A stretch of DNA of 64,000 nt from Pedobacter jejuensis (GCF_003725795.1 NZ_RBEE01000009.1:1-64000); one strand, 5' to 3'; counted from the stretch's first letter, positions 45,555 through 55,437 are shown. Numbers and translations are program-made. Notes: generated by a model not told the origin, from the letters alone.

Positions 45555-48353
45555 TTAATCAGCTTCCGCCATTTTTTTTGTTGCCTTTTTTTCAGCGTTT
45601 TTAACTTCTTCTTGCTTTATCGGCACTTCTAATGCCTTTGCTAAAATATAAGCTTGCTGATTGGCATGTTGTTTTGCGAAGCCTGTTGCAGTACTGCTAC
45701 TTTCTCTTCTCGAAATAACATCAATACCTTTTAAGCCAGTTTTATAAAGTTTGCGGAACAAATATGGCCATGCACCCATGTTTTCTGGCTCTTCCTGTAC
45801 CCATAAAACCTCATTCGCATTTTTATATTTTTTCTTAATTGCTTCCATCTGGTCAACAGGTGTTGGATATAACTGTTCAACGCGAACAATTGCCACATGT
45901 TTAACTTTATCTGCCTGTTGTTTTTCTAGCAATTCATAGTAAATTTTACCACTACAGAATACAATTCGTGTTACATCTGCGGTTTTTACATTTACGTCGT
46001 CTATTACTTCTTTAAAACCACCTTCTGTAAATTCTTCTAACTTAGAAACACAAGCCGGATGGCGCAATAAGCTTTTAGGCGTAAAAACAATTAAAGGTTT
46101 ACGGAAATCACGTTTAAATTGGCGACGTAAAACATGGAAAAAGTTTGCTGGAGTAGTACAATTTGCAACTTGCATGTTGTAATCTGCACAAAGCTCCATA
46201 AAACGCTCAATACGTGCTGATGAATGCTCAGGCCCTTGACCTTCGTAACCGTGAGGCAACAACATTACTAAACCGTTTTCTCTTTGCCACTTAGTTTCTG
46301 CACTTGCAATATATTGATCAACTACAATTTGCGCTCCGTTAAAGAAATCACCAAATTGAGCTTCCCAAATGGTTAATGCGTTTGGATTAGCCATTGCATA
46401 TCCGTATTCGAAACCTAAAACACCATATTCCGATAAGTGCGAATTGTAAATATCAAATTGAGCTTGTTGGTCTGAAATGTTTGCTAATGGCACATATTCT
46501 TCTTCACTATCCTCTAAAGTTAATACAGCATGGCGATGAGAAAATGTTCCGCGTTCCACATCCTGACCACTTAATCGAACACGTTTACCTTCTGATAATA
46601 AAGTACCATAAGCCAACTGCTCGCCCATTGCCCAATCAAACACATTGGTTTCATTAACCATTTTTGTCCGTTCGCCAAATAACTTCTCAATCTTTTTGAA
46701 AAACTTTTTATTTGATGGTAGCGTAGTAATTCGTTTACCAATTTCTAATAAAGTTGATTTTTTAACCGCAGTTACTGGAGATGTTTCAAAATCTTTTGGA
46801 GTAGCCATACGCAAATCTGCCCAGGCACCACCAAATTTAACTTCGGTATTTCCGGCTACGTAATCTTTAGCTTCATTTAAACGTTCCTGCAAAATTCCAC
46901 GGAAATCTTTTTCCATTTCTTTTGCTAAGCCTGCTTCTAATTTACCTTCTTTGGTTAATTGTTCAATATAAAGCTCCCTTGGATTTGGGTGTTTTTCTAT
47001 TGTTTTGTATAATAATGGTTGAGTAAATTTAGGCTCATCTGCTTCATTATGCCCAAATCGGCGGTAGCACAAAATATCGATGAAAACATCGTTCTTATAT
47101 TTCTGGCGATACTCCATGGCCAAATTAATTGCGTAAACCAATGCCTCAGGGTCATCACCATTTACGTGGAAAACCGGCGATAAAGTTACTTTAGCAATAT
47201 CGGTACAATAAGTACTTGTACGAGCATCTTTGTAATTTGTGGTAAAACCGATTTGATTATTTATCACCAGGTGAATGGTACCACCAGTTTTATAACCTTC
47301 AAGGCCTGCCATTTGAATAACTTCATATACAATACCTTGGCCGGCAACTGATGCATCTCCATGAATCAAAATCGGGGCTAAACGACTATTATCACCACCA
47401 TATTTAAAGTCGATTTTTGAACGGCTCATGCCTTCAACTACACCATCTACCGTTTCTAAGTGTGATGGATTTGGGCATAAACTCAAGTGAACACTTTTGC
47501 CAGCAGCTGTGGCAACATCTGTTGAATAGCCTAAATGATATTTTACATCACCACCAAACGGTGTATCAGGATTGTAACTTTTACCTTCAAATTCTGCAAA
47601 AATATCTTTGTAAGTTTTCTGCATGATATTAGCCAATACGTTCAAACGACCGCGATGCGCCATACCAATAACAAATTCTTGGATACCTAGTTCTGCGCCC
47701 TTTTCAATTACAGAATCTAACGCAGGAATTAAAGCCTCAGCTCCTTCTAAAGAGAAACGCTTCTGACCTAAAAATTTTGTTCCTAAGAAATTTTCGAAAC
47801 TTACCGCTTCATTTAATTTTCTAAGAATTCGTTTTTTAACATCGATAGAAAAATTTGGCGTATTACGTGCACTCTCCATTTTCTGCTGAATCCAGTTCAG
47901 CACTTCTGGAGTACGTAAAAATTTATATTCTGCACCGATAGAATGTGCATAGGTTTGTTTTAAAAAGGCAACTATATCTTTCAGTTTAGCTGCACCAATG
48001 CCAATTTCAACACCCGAATTAAAAACAGTTTCCAAATCTGCATCAGATAAACCAAAGTTTGATAAATCTAATGTTGGTAAATGTTTACGTCTTTCGCGTA
48101 CCGGATTGGTGTGTGTAAATAAATGACCACGGGTTCTGTAACCATCAATCAAATTTAAAACACTAACTTCTTTTAAAAATTGTTCTGGAGTTTCTGTTGT
48201 TACGGATGGAGCTTCTGAACCTCTTCCGAAATCGAAGCCTTCGAAAAACTTCTGCCAACCAAATTCAACTGATTCAGGATCTTTTTGATACGACTGATAT
48301 ATTGACTCTATATATTCGGCATTTGCGCCGTTAAGATAAGATAATTTATCCAT
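45555..48353 (-). CDS. sucA: 2-oxoglutarate dehydrogenase E1 component
   Basis: A 932-residue thiamine-diphosphate enzyme decarboxylating 2-oxoglutarate in the TCA cycle. The N-terminal E2-binding segment (SYLNGANAEYIESIYQSY) is present. GMAHRGRLNVLANI, IHGDASVAGQGIVYE and YRRFGHNEADEP mark the ThDP-binding and active-site regions, and a C-terminal transketolase-like domain includes LLPHGYEGQGPEHSSAR. Length is typical. A TAATTTTG promoter motif lies 26 bases upstream. Confidence 0.97.
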   Translation of the reverse strand: MDKLSYLNGANAEYIESIYQSYQKDPESVEFGWQKFFEGFDFGRGSEAPSVTTETPEQFLKEVSVLNLIDGYRTRGHLFTHTNPVRERRKHLPTLDLSNFGLSDADLETVFNSGVEIGIGAAKLKDIVAFLKQTYAHSIGAEYKFLRTPEVLNWIQQKMESARNTPNFSIDVKKRILRKLNEAVSFENFLGTKFLGQKRFSLEGAEALIPALDSVIEKGAELGIQEFVIGMAHRGRLNVLANIMQKTYKDIFAEFEGKSYNPDTPFGGDVKYHLGYSTDVATAAGKSVHLSLCPNPSHLETVDGVVEGMSRSKIDFKYGGDNSRLAPILIHGDASVAGQGIVYEVIQMAGLEGYKTGGTIHLVINNQIGFTTNYKDARTSTYCTDIAKVTLSPVFHVNGDDPEALVYAINLAMEYRQKYKNDVFIDILCYRRFGHNEADEPKFTQPLLYKTIEKHPNPRELYIEQLTKEGKLEAGLAKEMEKDFRGILQERLNEAKDYVAGNTEVKFGGAWADLRMATPKDFETSPVTAVKKSTLLEIGKRITTLPSNKKFFKKIEKLFGERTKMVNETNVFDWAMGEQLAYGTLLSEGKRVRLSGQDVERGTFSHRHAVLTLEDSEEEYVPLANISDQQAQFDIYNSHLSEYGVLGFEYGYAMANPNALTIWEAQFGDFFNGAQIVVDQYIASAETKWQRENGLVMLLPHGYEGQGPEHSSARIERFMELCADYNMQVANCTTPANFFHVLRRQFKRDFRKPLIVFTPKSLLRHPACVSKLEEFTEGGFKEVIDDVNVKTADVTRIVFCSGKIYYELLEKQQADKVKHVAIVRVEQLYPTPVDQMEAIKKKYKNANEVLWVQEEPENMGAWPYLFRKLYKTGLKGIDVISRRESSSTATGFAKQHANQQAYILAKALEVPIKQEEVKNAEKKATKKMAEAD

Positions 48354-48378
48354 TATTAACTGTTTACTATAAGCATTA

Positions 48379-48386
48379 CAAAATTA
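48379..48386 (-). promoter_or_regulatory. Promoter -7 element TAATTTTG of sucA
   Basis: Minus-strand exact TAnnTTTG match with a predicted leader of about 20 bases. No convincing -33 TTTG. Confidence 0.5.
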
Positions 48387-48461
48387 GAATTTTACCTAAT
48401 ATAAACGGTAAAAAACTCGATTAAAATAAGATTTTTTAATTAGGGATTTAAAATCGCGAAA

Positions 48462-48530
48462 AGAATGAATTTTGAATTAGAGAATGAACTAAGGTTCAAT
48501 GGATTCAATCATTCAAAACTTAATCATTCT
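48462..48530. repeat. Imperfect inverted repeat after the cryptochrome gene
   Basis: AGAATGAATTTTGAATT (48462-48478) is roughly complementary to the stretch ending AATCATTCT (about 48510-48530), both built of GAATGAA-like steps. It lies just upstream of sucA's promoter gap on one side and eight bases from the cryptochrome stop on the other; it could act as a terminator. Confidence 0.45.
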
Positions 48531-48537
48531 ATCTTTA

Positions 48538-49812
48538 TCAAGACGCCCAGGTTAAAGCGTAGTTGCCTTTTGGATCGAGGCTTTTTATGTATTTATCCAG
48601 ATCAAATACACTTTTAGTTTTTTGGTCGTTACCAACACCAGCCATATTTGCCCAATTGCCCCAATTGCTTGCAGGATTATAGTCTATTAATCTTTCTTCA
48701 AAATAAGATGCACCTAAAACCCAGCTAACTTCTAGGTTATTGATTAAGTACAAAGCGGCTGTCTGGCGAGCGATATTCGAGATGTATCCAGTACGATTTA
48801 GCTCATTCATCACGGCATCAACAATTGCAAAGCCGGTATTACCATTTTTCCAACTATTAAAATTTTCGTTTGTATGAACTTTATCAACTATAGGCTGGCT
48901 GCCAAATCCATCTGGCTTAAAAAATGTATTTCCATACTTTTTAAACATAAAACGGAAATAATCTCGCCAAAGCAATCCAAGCAAAATATGATTAAACACA
49001 GCCTTGGTATTGGGCATACCCTCCATTTTTTTTACTTCCCAGTACACTTTTCGTGGAGATAAACAGCCCATAGCCAACCATGCAGATAGTTTTGATGCAA
49101 GTATTAAATTTTTGGCCGATGCGGCTTCTTGCATGGCAACAATCACTTTTTGCAATGTTGTTATACCTTCTGTCTCTCCACCAGAAAATTCAAAATCAGA
49201 ACGAATATCTTTTTCCTGAGGTTTTAAACCTAAATCGGTTATGGTTGGTATGTTCCCCCAATCAATAACTTCAGCAACGTTCACCCTATCAGGCGCTAAA
49301 AAGCAAGGCTTAATAATGGCATCACGCTCTACTTTCTTTTTAAACAGATTAAAAGCATCGGGAATATCCTTGATTGGAAAAGGTAAATCTTCTTTATTGT
49401 ACAAGGTATGACCAATAAAATGCTTTAAATTAACACGAAGTTTCCAAAGTCCGTTTTCAACCAAATTAGAAATTTTTGTTTCCTCATCAGCCACTTCTCG
49501 GTGATGATAAACCTCATTAATTTCATACTCTTGAACCAAAGCTGGGATTATTTCTTCGGGGTTACCTTGCGCAACCAAAAGATTGCCGCCAATTTGTTTT
49601 AATGAATTTCTTAACGCTGAAACACTTTCTAAGGTAAATTGTGCCCGAATGCTTCCGGTTTTTAATGTTCCATATTTTGTTTCTACGAACAATCTTGGGT
49701 CGATAATATATACTGGTAAAATTGAATCTGATTTAGCAATAGCATCCACAAGCATTTCATTATCATGCAACCGAAGATCATTTCTAAACCAAACCAGAAT
49801 TTTTTTTGACAT
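48538..49812 (-). CDS. DASH-type cryptochrome/photolyase
   Basis: A 424-residue flavoprotein of the cryptochrome/photolyase family. The N-terminal photolyase domain opens with ILVWFRNDLRLHDNE. The FAD-binding domain contains GNTGFAIVDAVMNELNRTGYISN and the NWGNWANMAGVGNDQ segment, which is characteristic of the DASH group. DASH proteins repair cyclobutane dimers in single-stranded DNA. A complete consensus promoter precedes it. A class I CPD photolyase gene lies 3 kb away. Confidence 0.88.
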   Translation of the reverse strand: MSKKILVWFRNDLRLHDNEMLVDAIAKSDSILPVYIIDPRLFVETKYGTLKTGSIRAQFTLESVSALRNSLKQIGGNLLVAQGNPEEIIPALVQEYEINEVYHHREVADEETKISNLVENGLWKLRVNLKHFIGHTLYNKEDLPFPIKDIPDAFNLFKKKVERDAIIKPCFLAPDRVNVAEVIDWGNIPTITDLGLKPQEKDIRSDFEFSGGETEGITTLQKVIVAMQEAASAKNLILASKLSAWLAMGCLSPRKVYWEVKKMEGMPNTKAVFNHILLGLLWRDYFRFMFKKYGNTFFKPDGFGSQPIVDKVHTNENFNSWKNGNTGFAIVDAVMNELNRTGYISNIARQTAALYLINNLEVSWVLGASYFEERLIDYNPASNWGNWANMAGVGNDQKTKSVFDLDKYIKSLDPKGNYALTWAS

Positions 49813-49846
49813 ATTTTATCGAAAAATAGCTTTAAGAACGCAGTTA

Positions 49847-49878
49847 CAAATTTATCTTATTTTTCTTTCAGGAGCAAA
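49847..49878 (-). promoter_or_regulatory. Consensus promoter of the DASH cryptochrome gene
   Basis: Minus-strand TTTG (49878-49875), a 20-base spacer, then TAAATTTG (49854-49847). Both elements and spacing match the Bacteroidota consensus. The predicted leader is about 28 bases. Confidence 0.75.
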
Positions 49879-49980
49879 AACCGGGTTAATATTTACAAAT
49901 AGCCAACAATTTAATTTACCTGTTATGGAAATTGAATAAACCTTACATCATTCAGTTATATCACATAATAAGAAAAAATA

Positions 49981-51603
49981 ATGAAAAAACTGCTATTAAT
50001 TTTGCTATTTCCATTGAACCTATTTGCGCAACAACAAATTAAAACCAAAGCTACGCTCGAGCGTGTAACAGTTTATAATAACGGAGCAGAGATGAGCCAT
50101 AACGGTAAAGTAAATCTTCCAGAAGGCACCTCAGAAATTGTAATCAATAACATTTCGGGCAGGGTGAATGAGAATTCGATTCAAGTAGGTGTTTCAGCAG
50201 GAGTAACGATATTATCTGTTCAGTTTAATAAAGATTTCTTAAATACAGAAGCCGCAAATCCAGAAATAAAAAAGCTTAATGATAGTTTAAAAATTGTTGC
50301 AGCTGAACTAACAAAAACCAAGAACGCGAAAACTATTGAAGAGCAAACTTTAGCGCTGCTTGATGAAAATCGCAAATCGGGCGGCACAAGTAACGGAACC
50401 AATGTTGCAGAGCTTATTAAACTTGCTGATTACTATCGAACAAAAAATACTGAAGTTCGAAATGCCATCGCAGCTCTGGTTTTAATTGAGGAAAAGCAAA
50501 ACCAAAGGTTGGTAGCCTTACAGCAACAAATTAATGAATTGAGGAATAATCCAAATCAGCAATTGGGGCAACTGGTTTTGCAATTAATGGTTAAACAAAA
50601 TACCGAAGCCATTTATAATCTTTCTTATGTTACACCAAATGCCCATTGGTTGGCCAGCTATGATATTAAGGCGATAAGCACTTCAAATCCACTCGGCGTT
50701 GTTTACAAAGCTGCAATAACGCAAAACACAGGCTTAGATTGGAAAAAAGTTAAACTTTCTCTATCAACAGGAAACCCAAGCTATAATATTACAGCGCCAA
50801 ATTTAAATCCGTGGTTTGTATCAAGTTATCAGCAACCGATAAGAATAAGAGGAGTTGCAACCCCAACAATGGATGAATCCCAAATGCTTAATGATGTAGT
50901 TGTTGTTGGATATGGCAAAGCAAGAAAAGAAACAAAAAGTGAAGCATCTGTAAAGCCCTCCACAATTAACAATTACACTACGGTAAATGAAACCCAATTG
51001 GGTGTTACTTTCGATATTGATATTCCTTATGATGTAAATAGCGACAATAAACCCCATACAGTTGCATTTAAGGAATATGAAGTGCCGGCCAGTTATAAGT
51101 ATTTTGCTGCGCCAAGAGTAAGCAACGATGCTTACTTACTTGCTGACGTAATTAATTGGGAAAAACTTAATCTTCAGGCTGGTGAAGCTAATATCATTTT
51201 CGAAGGAACTTACACAGGCAAATCATATATCAACCCGGCAAATATTCAGGATACGTTAAGCCTAAGTATGGGAAAAGACAAAAAGATTATTATTACAAAA
51301 GAGAAGCAGGAAGATTTTAGCAGCACGAAATTTATTGGTAGCAATAAAAAACAGTCTTTTACCTATTTGATAAAAATTAGAAACACAAAAAAAGATGCCG
51401 TTGAGCTAAACCTTAAAGATCAATATCCATTATCTACAGAAAGTGATATCGAAACTGAATTATTAGAAAGCAGCGGTGCCGAAGTAAATAAAGAAACTGG
51501 CATGCTTACATGGAAATTGAAAATTGCACCAAACGAAACTAAAATAATAAAACTAAGCTATAGCGTAAAAGCACCTAAAAACAGAGTATTGGCCGGGCTT
51601 TAA
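49981..51603 (+). CDS. Mucoidy inhibitor MuiA-like protein (DUF4139)
   Basis: A 540-residue exported protein. A signal peptide (about 1-16, ending FAQ) is followed by a DUF4140 region (about 24-125), a coiled-coil-rich stretch (about 80-200) and a DUF4139 beta-rich domain to the end. At 305-312 lies DVVVVGYG, the sequence that begins the plug of SusC-type TonB receptors, inside an apparent insert (about 285-335). Named after an alginate-related gene, the family's function is not established. No TonB-receptor barrel is present. Confidence 0.82.
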   Translation: MKKLLLILLFPLNLFAQQQIKTKATLERVTVYNNGAEMSHNGKVNLPEGTSEIVINNISGRVNENSIQVGVSAGVTILSVQFNKDFLNTEAANPEIKKLNDSLKIVAAELTKTKNAKTIEEQTLALLDENRKSGGTSNGTNVAELIKLADYYRTKNTEVRNAIAALVLIEEKQNQRLVALQQQINELRNNPNQQLGQLVLQLMVKQNTEAIYNLSYVTPNAHWLASYDIKAISTSNPLGVVYKAAITQNTGLDWKKVKLSLSTGNPSYNITAPNLNPWFVSSYQQPIRIRGVATPTMDESQMLNDVVVVGYGKARKETKSEASVKPSTINNYTTVNETQLGVTFDIDIPYDVNSDNKPHTVAFKEYEVPASYKYFAAPRVSNDAYLLADVINWEKLNLQAGEANIIFEGTYTGKSYINPANIQDTLSLSMGKDKKIIITKEKQEDFSSTKFIGSNKKQSFTYLIKIRNTKKDAVELNLKDQYPLSTESDIETELLESSGAEVNKETGMLTWKLKIAPNETKIIKLSYSVKAPKNRVLAGL

Positions 51604-51609
51604 AATTAA

Positions 51610-51757
51610 ATGGAGGATGGAGGTATGGAAGATGTAAAATGGAGAGATGGGTAATGGAAATATCATAAGCCGCTTTAACCCTATACCTTTAACCTTACAC
51701 CATTTACCTTACACCTTAAACCTTTTACCTTACACACCTTTAATAAAAACCCTTTTG
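51610..51757. repeat. Degenerate GGATGGAGG and TTTACCTTACACC repeats
   Basis: After the MuiA-type gene the plus strand has purine steps (GGATGGAGGTATGGA, about 51611-51658), then pyrimidine-rich steps such as ACCTTACACC and TTTACCTTACAC (about 51680-51738). It fills the gap up to the epimerase promoter. Confidence 0.65.
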
Positions 51758-51765
51758 TACCTTTG
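51758..51765 (+). promoter_or_regulatory. Promoter -7 element TACCTTTG of the epimerase gene
   Basis: Exact TAnnTTTG match 13 bases before the ATG at 51779, so the leader would be only about 5-8 bases. Confidence 0.55.
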
Positions 51766-51778
51766 GTGTTTCTAAAAC

Positions 51779-52681
51779 ATGGCACAGAAAATTCTTATAA
51801 CAGGAGCAACAGGTTTAGTAGGTTCGGCACTTAAAACAAAGCTTTTAGGCATGGGCTATCAGGTAAATACATTATCCCGAAAGCCTGAAGGTGAAAACAC
51901 CTATCGCTGGGATGTAAAAAAACAAGAAATTGATGCAGCTTGCTTAAATGGAGTAGATGCAATTATTCACCTAGCAGGAGAACCGGTTGCAGACAAAAAA
52001 TGGACTGACGAACGCAAAAAAGAAATTATTGATAGTCGCGTAAAATCAACTGAACTACTGCTCCGAACAGTAAAAGAATCTCAAAGCCATAATATTAAAA
52101 CGTTTATTTCTGCTTCGGCGGTAGGTTATTACGGAGATTGCGGCGATGAAATTTTATCTGAAGAAAGTCCCAATGGAATAGGTTTCTTGGCAGACTGCTG
52201 TAAACTTTGGGAACAATCGGTAAATGAAGCAAAAAAATTAGGCTTGCGGGTGGTTAAACTTCGTACCGGAATTGCCCTAAGTAAAGATGGCGGTGCATTA
52301 CCTCAATTGGATATGCCAGTACGGTTATTTGCTGGCGCATCAATTGGAACAGGTAAACAGTGGACACCCTGGATACATAATGATGATTTGGTGAACATGT
52401 ACGTAGCTGCATTAGAAAACATAAATATGGATGGTAATTACAATGCCTGTGCTCCATTTCCAGTTACCAATATAGCACTAACCAAAGCCATTGCAAAGGA
52501 GCTTCATCGACCATTTTGGCCAATTAAAGTACCTAAAGCTGCGTTAGATTTATTACTTGGAGAACGTGTTGTCGCCGTATTAATGAGCAGCAATACTTCC
52601 GCTCAAAAACTACTAGATTCGGGATTTAAATTTAAATTTACACGAGTAGAAGAAGCTTTGGCAGATATTTACAGCAAGTAA
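51779..52681 (+). CDS. TIGR01777 family NAD-dependent epimerase-like protein
   Basis: A 300-residue atypical SDR protein (YfcH/SulA-like) with the NAD-binding GATGLVG (8-14), the AIIHLAGEPVADKKWTD segment, SASAVGYYGDCGDE, and a C-terminal DUF1731 region (about 250-298). Family members are annotated as epimerases, but no substrate is established. It sits between the MuiA-type gene and the photolyase, on the same strand as both; photolyase genes often have such an SDR as neighbour. Confidence 0.88.
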   Translation: MAQKILITGATGLVGSALKTKLLGMGYQVNTLSRKPEGENTYRWDVKKQEIDAACLNGVDAIIHLAGEPVADKKWTDERKKEIIDSRVKSTELLLRTVKESQSHNIKTFISASAVGYYGDCGDEILSEESPNGIGFLADCCKLWEQSVNEAKKLGLRVVKLRTGIALSKDGGALPQLDMPVRLFAGASIGTGKQWTPWIHNDDLVNMYVAALENINMDGNYNACAPFPVTNIALTKAIAKELHRPFWPIKVPKAALDLLLGERVVAVLMSSNTSAQKLLDSGFKFKFTRVEEALADIYSK

Positions 52682-52758
52682 GTTTAAATTCATAAGTACA
52701 ATCAAAATCATCAAATTTCTTAGTTAAATTTAGCTCAACAAAAATCTTTTATTGAAAT

Positions 52759-54117
52759 ATGGGAAGTGAACATTCAGATTCAGGTGTTAAAAGTATAGAA
52801 AAAGAAAAATCATCATCTGATAATTCTGGCATAAGTATATTATGGTTTCGCCGCGATTTACGTTTGGAAGATAATGCGGCTTTGTACCATGCATTGAAAA
52901 GTAATTACCCTGTTTTGCCCTTATTCATCTTCGATAAAAACATTTTAGATAAATTGCCAAAAACTGATGCCAGGGTTACTTTTATTTACGATACCATTAG
53001 CAATATAAAACAAGAATTACAATCTGCAGGTTCTGATTTATTGATCAAATATGGGAAACCAGAGGAAGTTTGGCCAGAGGTTTTGAAGACTTATGAGGTT
53101 AAGGAAGTGTATACCAATCATGACTATGAACCTTATGCCCGCGAGCGTGATGATAATATGGTTGAATTTCTAACCAGTGAAAAAATCGCTTTTAAAACGT
53201 TTAAAGACCAAGTTATTTTTGAAAAAGGCGAAATTTTAAAAGCCGATAAAACGCCCTACACGGTTTTCACTCCATTTTACAAACAGTGGCAGGCTAAGCT
53301 TAATGATTTCTACACGAAACCTTACCCTACAAAAAAATATTTCAAAAACCTTTTTCAAACTAAGAGTCTCCCTTTACCAACTTTAATGGAAATGGGGTTT
53401 GAAAGAAGTGAACTAGAATTTCCTAAACTAAATTATAAAAACAAACTTGCTCACTATGCAAAAGAGCGTGATTATCCTGCTTTAGATAGTACTACGCGGA
53501 TAGGTTTACATCTACGGTTTGGCACTTTAAGCATTAGAAAAGCTGCACAAGATGCAATTGATGCCAAATCAACTGTTTGGCTATCTGAGCTAGCATGGAG
53601 AGAATTTTATATGATGATAATCTGGCATTTCCCATACGCTGCAACTGACTCCTTTAAGAAACAATACGATAAAATTAAGTGGCGTAATGATGAAAAAGAA
53701 TTTAAAGCCTGGTGCGAAGGCAACACAGGTTACCCATTGGTAGATGCTGGCATGCGACAATTAAATGAAACCGGCTGGATGCATAATCGCGTACGAATGG
53801 TTGTAGCAAGTTTTTTATCTAAACATTTATTAATTGATTGGCGTTGGGGTGAAGCTTATTTTGCTGAGAAGCTTTTGGATTATGAAATGGCTAGCAATGT
53901 TGGCGGATGGCAATGGGCCGCAGGTTCAGGAAATGACGCTGCACCATATTTCAGGGTTTTTAATCCAGAGTTGCAAATGAAACGCTTCGACCCAAAATTT
54001 GAATACATTAAAAAATGGGTACCAGAATTTGGCACAAAAAAATATGCCCAACCAATGGTTGAGCATACATTCGCACGCGAAAGAGTGCTTAAAGTTTTTA
54101 AAGAAGCGTTATCTTAA
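52759..54117 (+). CDS. phrB: Deoxyribodipyrimidine photolyase (CPD, class I)
   Basis: A 452-residue photolyase. A short charged N-terminal extension (about 1-25) is followed by ILWFRRDLRLEDNAAL. The FAD domain has WLSELAWREFYMMI, GNTGYPLVDAGMRQLNETGW and the CPD-photolyase signature VGGWQWAAGSGNDAAPYFR. It repairs cyclobutane pyrimidine dimers using light, and an antenna chromophore is expected. The stop overlaps the convergent FKBP gene by four bases. Confidence 0.93.
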   Translation: MGSEHSDSGVKSIEKEKSSSDNSGISILWFRRDLRLEDNAALYHALKSNYPVLPLFIFDKNILDKLPKTDARVTFIYDTISNIKQELQSAGSDLLIKYGKPEEVWPEVLKTYEVKEVYTNHDYEPYARERDDNMVEFLTSEKIAFKTFKDQVIFEKGEILKADKTPYTVFTPFYKQWQAKLNDFYTKPYPTKKYFKNLFQTKSLPLPTLMEMGFERSELEFPKLNYKNKLAHYAKERDYPALDSTTRIGLHLRFGTLSIRKAAQDAIDAKSTVWLSELAWREFYMMIIWHFPYAATDSFKKQYDKIKWRNDEKEFKAWCEGNTGYPLVDAGMRQLNETGWMHNRVRMVVASFLSKHLLIDWRWGEAYFAEKLLDYEMASNVGGWQWAAGSGNDAAPYFRVFNPELQMKRFDPKFEYIKKWVPEFGTKKYAQPMVEHTFARERVLKVFKEALS

Positions 54118-54977
54118 TTTGTAACGCTTACAATTTCAATATCAAAATCTAGTGCCGTACCATTAGCTAAATCAGAAGGCAAAATCAATCGCATCTTGCC
54201 TCCAGCTGTTAACTTACCAGGTATTACTGATTGCCAGCCTTTGTATAAAGTGCTTAAAATGCCACTAAAAGCACTATCAGTAGAAGTTTGCAATACTGTA
54301 CCATCCAAATATCTAACCGTATAATTTGCTACAATTGTCGAATTAGTGGTGATTACATCGGTTCCAGTCCCAGGCGTAGAGATGCTGTATCTAGCACGAG
54401 ATGGATCTTTAATTACTGTTAAATTTTTACTGGCAACAAACTTGTTGATTTCAAATTCGTCAACTTCATGTTTTTTTGTGAAGTTATAGATCCCCAACTC
54501 AACTAAAATATTTTCATTTGAACCAACATTGATTGCAGCTAAACCGTTTTTACCAAAGGCTAAGTTTGAAGGCATAATCAATCTTGCTGTGCCACCTCTT
54601 TTTAGCATAGATAATACTTCTCTAACGGGTGTAAAAAGATAACTTGTACCAATTGTAAACCTATCGGTATAACCTAAAAAAGTTCCAGGAATCATCAAAT
54701 CCGATGTTTGATTCACAACGGTACCATTTAATAATTTAAAACTATAAGAGTAATAAACAGAGTCAGAATTTTTAATCACATCTCCGGTACCTGGTGTTAT
54801 CACGTTATAATAGTAGCCGGTAGAAGCTTTGGTCATGCTTAAATTGTTGCTCTTGATATAGCTTTGAATTGCATTGTCATCAACAGTCTGAATAGAGTCG
54901 TATTCTTTTTTGCAAGATGAAAATAGCATTGTAGCCAATACGACAGTAAGCAGGCTTAATTTTGTAAAATTCTTCAT
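54114..54977 (-). CDS. Two-domain FKBP-type peptidyl-prolyl isomerase lipoprotein
   Basis: A 287-residue lipoprotein (lipobox LFSSC, Cys21) with two FKBP-like domains (about 65-165 and 190-285), each opening with a GTGDVI- or GTGTDVI-type strand and ending in an isomerase-like LVELGIYN or DFDIEIVSV strand. It would act in the periplasm or at the membrane, assisting protein folding, though several catalytic aromatic positions look degenerate. Third gene of a tandem FKBP operon, three bases after the second. Confidence 0.83.
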   Translation of the reverse strand: MKNFTKLSLLTVVLATMLFSSCKKEYDSIQTVDDNAIQSYIKSNNLSMTKASTGYYYNVITPGTGDVIKNSDSVYYSYSFKLLNGTVVNQTSDLMIPGTFLGYTDRFTIGTSYLFTPVREVLSMLKRGGTARLIMPSNLAFGKNGLAAINVGSNENILVELGIYNFTKKHEVDEFEINKFVASKNLTVIKDPSRARYSISTPGTGTDVITTNSTIVANYTVRYLDGTVLQTSTDSAFSGILSTLYKGWQSVIPGKLTAGGKMRLILPSDLANGTALDFDIEIVSVTN

Positions 54978-54980
54978 TAA

Positions 54981-55436
54981 TTATTGTACGTTTATTAATT
55001 GTATCGTAAAATCTAGAACCGAATTTGCAGGTACCGGTCCTGTAGCTTGGCTCCCATATGCTAAATCTGATGGTATAATTAGCCTAATTTCTCCACCTTT
55101 TTGAATTAGAGGAATACCGATCCTCCAGCCTTCAATCAATTGATTCAACTGAAATGTATTTTCAACATTGTTCCCATTATCTATCACCGTTCCATTTAAT
55201 AATCTGCCTTCGTACTTGATGGTAATTTTTGTGTTGGATGGATAAGCGAAAGAACCTGTTCCTGGTTTTATAATTTGATAATATAAACCTGATGGATGTT
55301 TAACCGCAGTAATATTATTTTTTTGTATAAAAGAAGTGATTTGTTTATCTGCATCTTCGTCCTTTTTGCAAGATGTAAGCCCTGTAGCAACAAATAGAAT
55401 GCTAAAGCAAATAAATTTTATAAATTTATTACCCAT
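54981..55436 (-). CDS. FKBP-type peptidyl-prolyl isomerase lipoprotein, single domain
   Basis: A 151-residue lipoprotein (lipobox GLTSC, about Cys22) with one FKBP domain containing IKPGTGSF, YEGRLLNGTVIDNG, LIEGWRIGIPLIQKGGEIR and LIIPSDLAYGSQATG. The ATG at 55436 is preferred to a TTG at 55448 because it starts the signal peptide and follows the previous stop by one base. It probably supports envelope protein folding, like its two neighbours. Confidence 0.85.
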   Translation of the reverse strand: MGNKFIKFICFSILFVATGLTSCKKDEDADKQITSFIQKNNITAVKHPSGLYYQIIKPGTGSFAYPSNTKITIKYEGRLLNGTVIDNGNNVENTFQLNQLIEGWRIGIPLIQKGGEIRLIIPSDLAYGSQATGPVPANSVLDFTIQLINVQ

Positions 55437-55437
55437 T

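Noticed and set aside
45420..45565. Minus-strand frame giving alternating Glu/Lys and Ile/Val residues after sucA
   Set aside because: It has no start codon in position and its pattern follows from the six-base period of the repeat.
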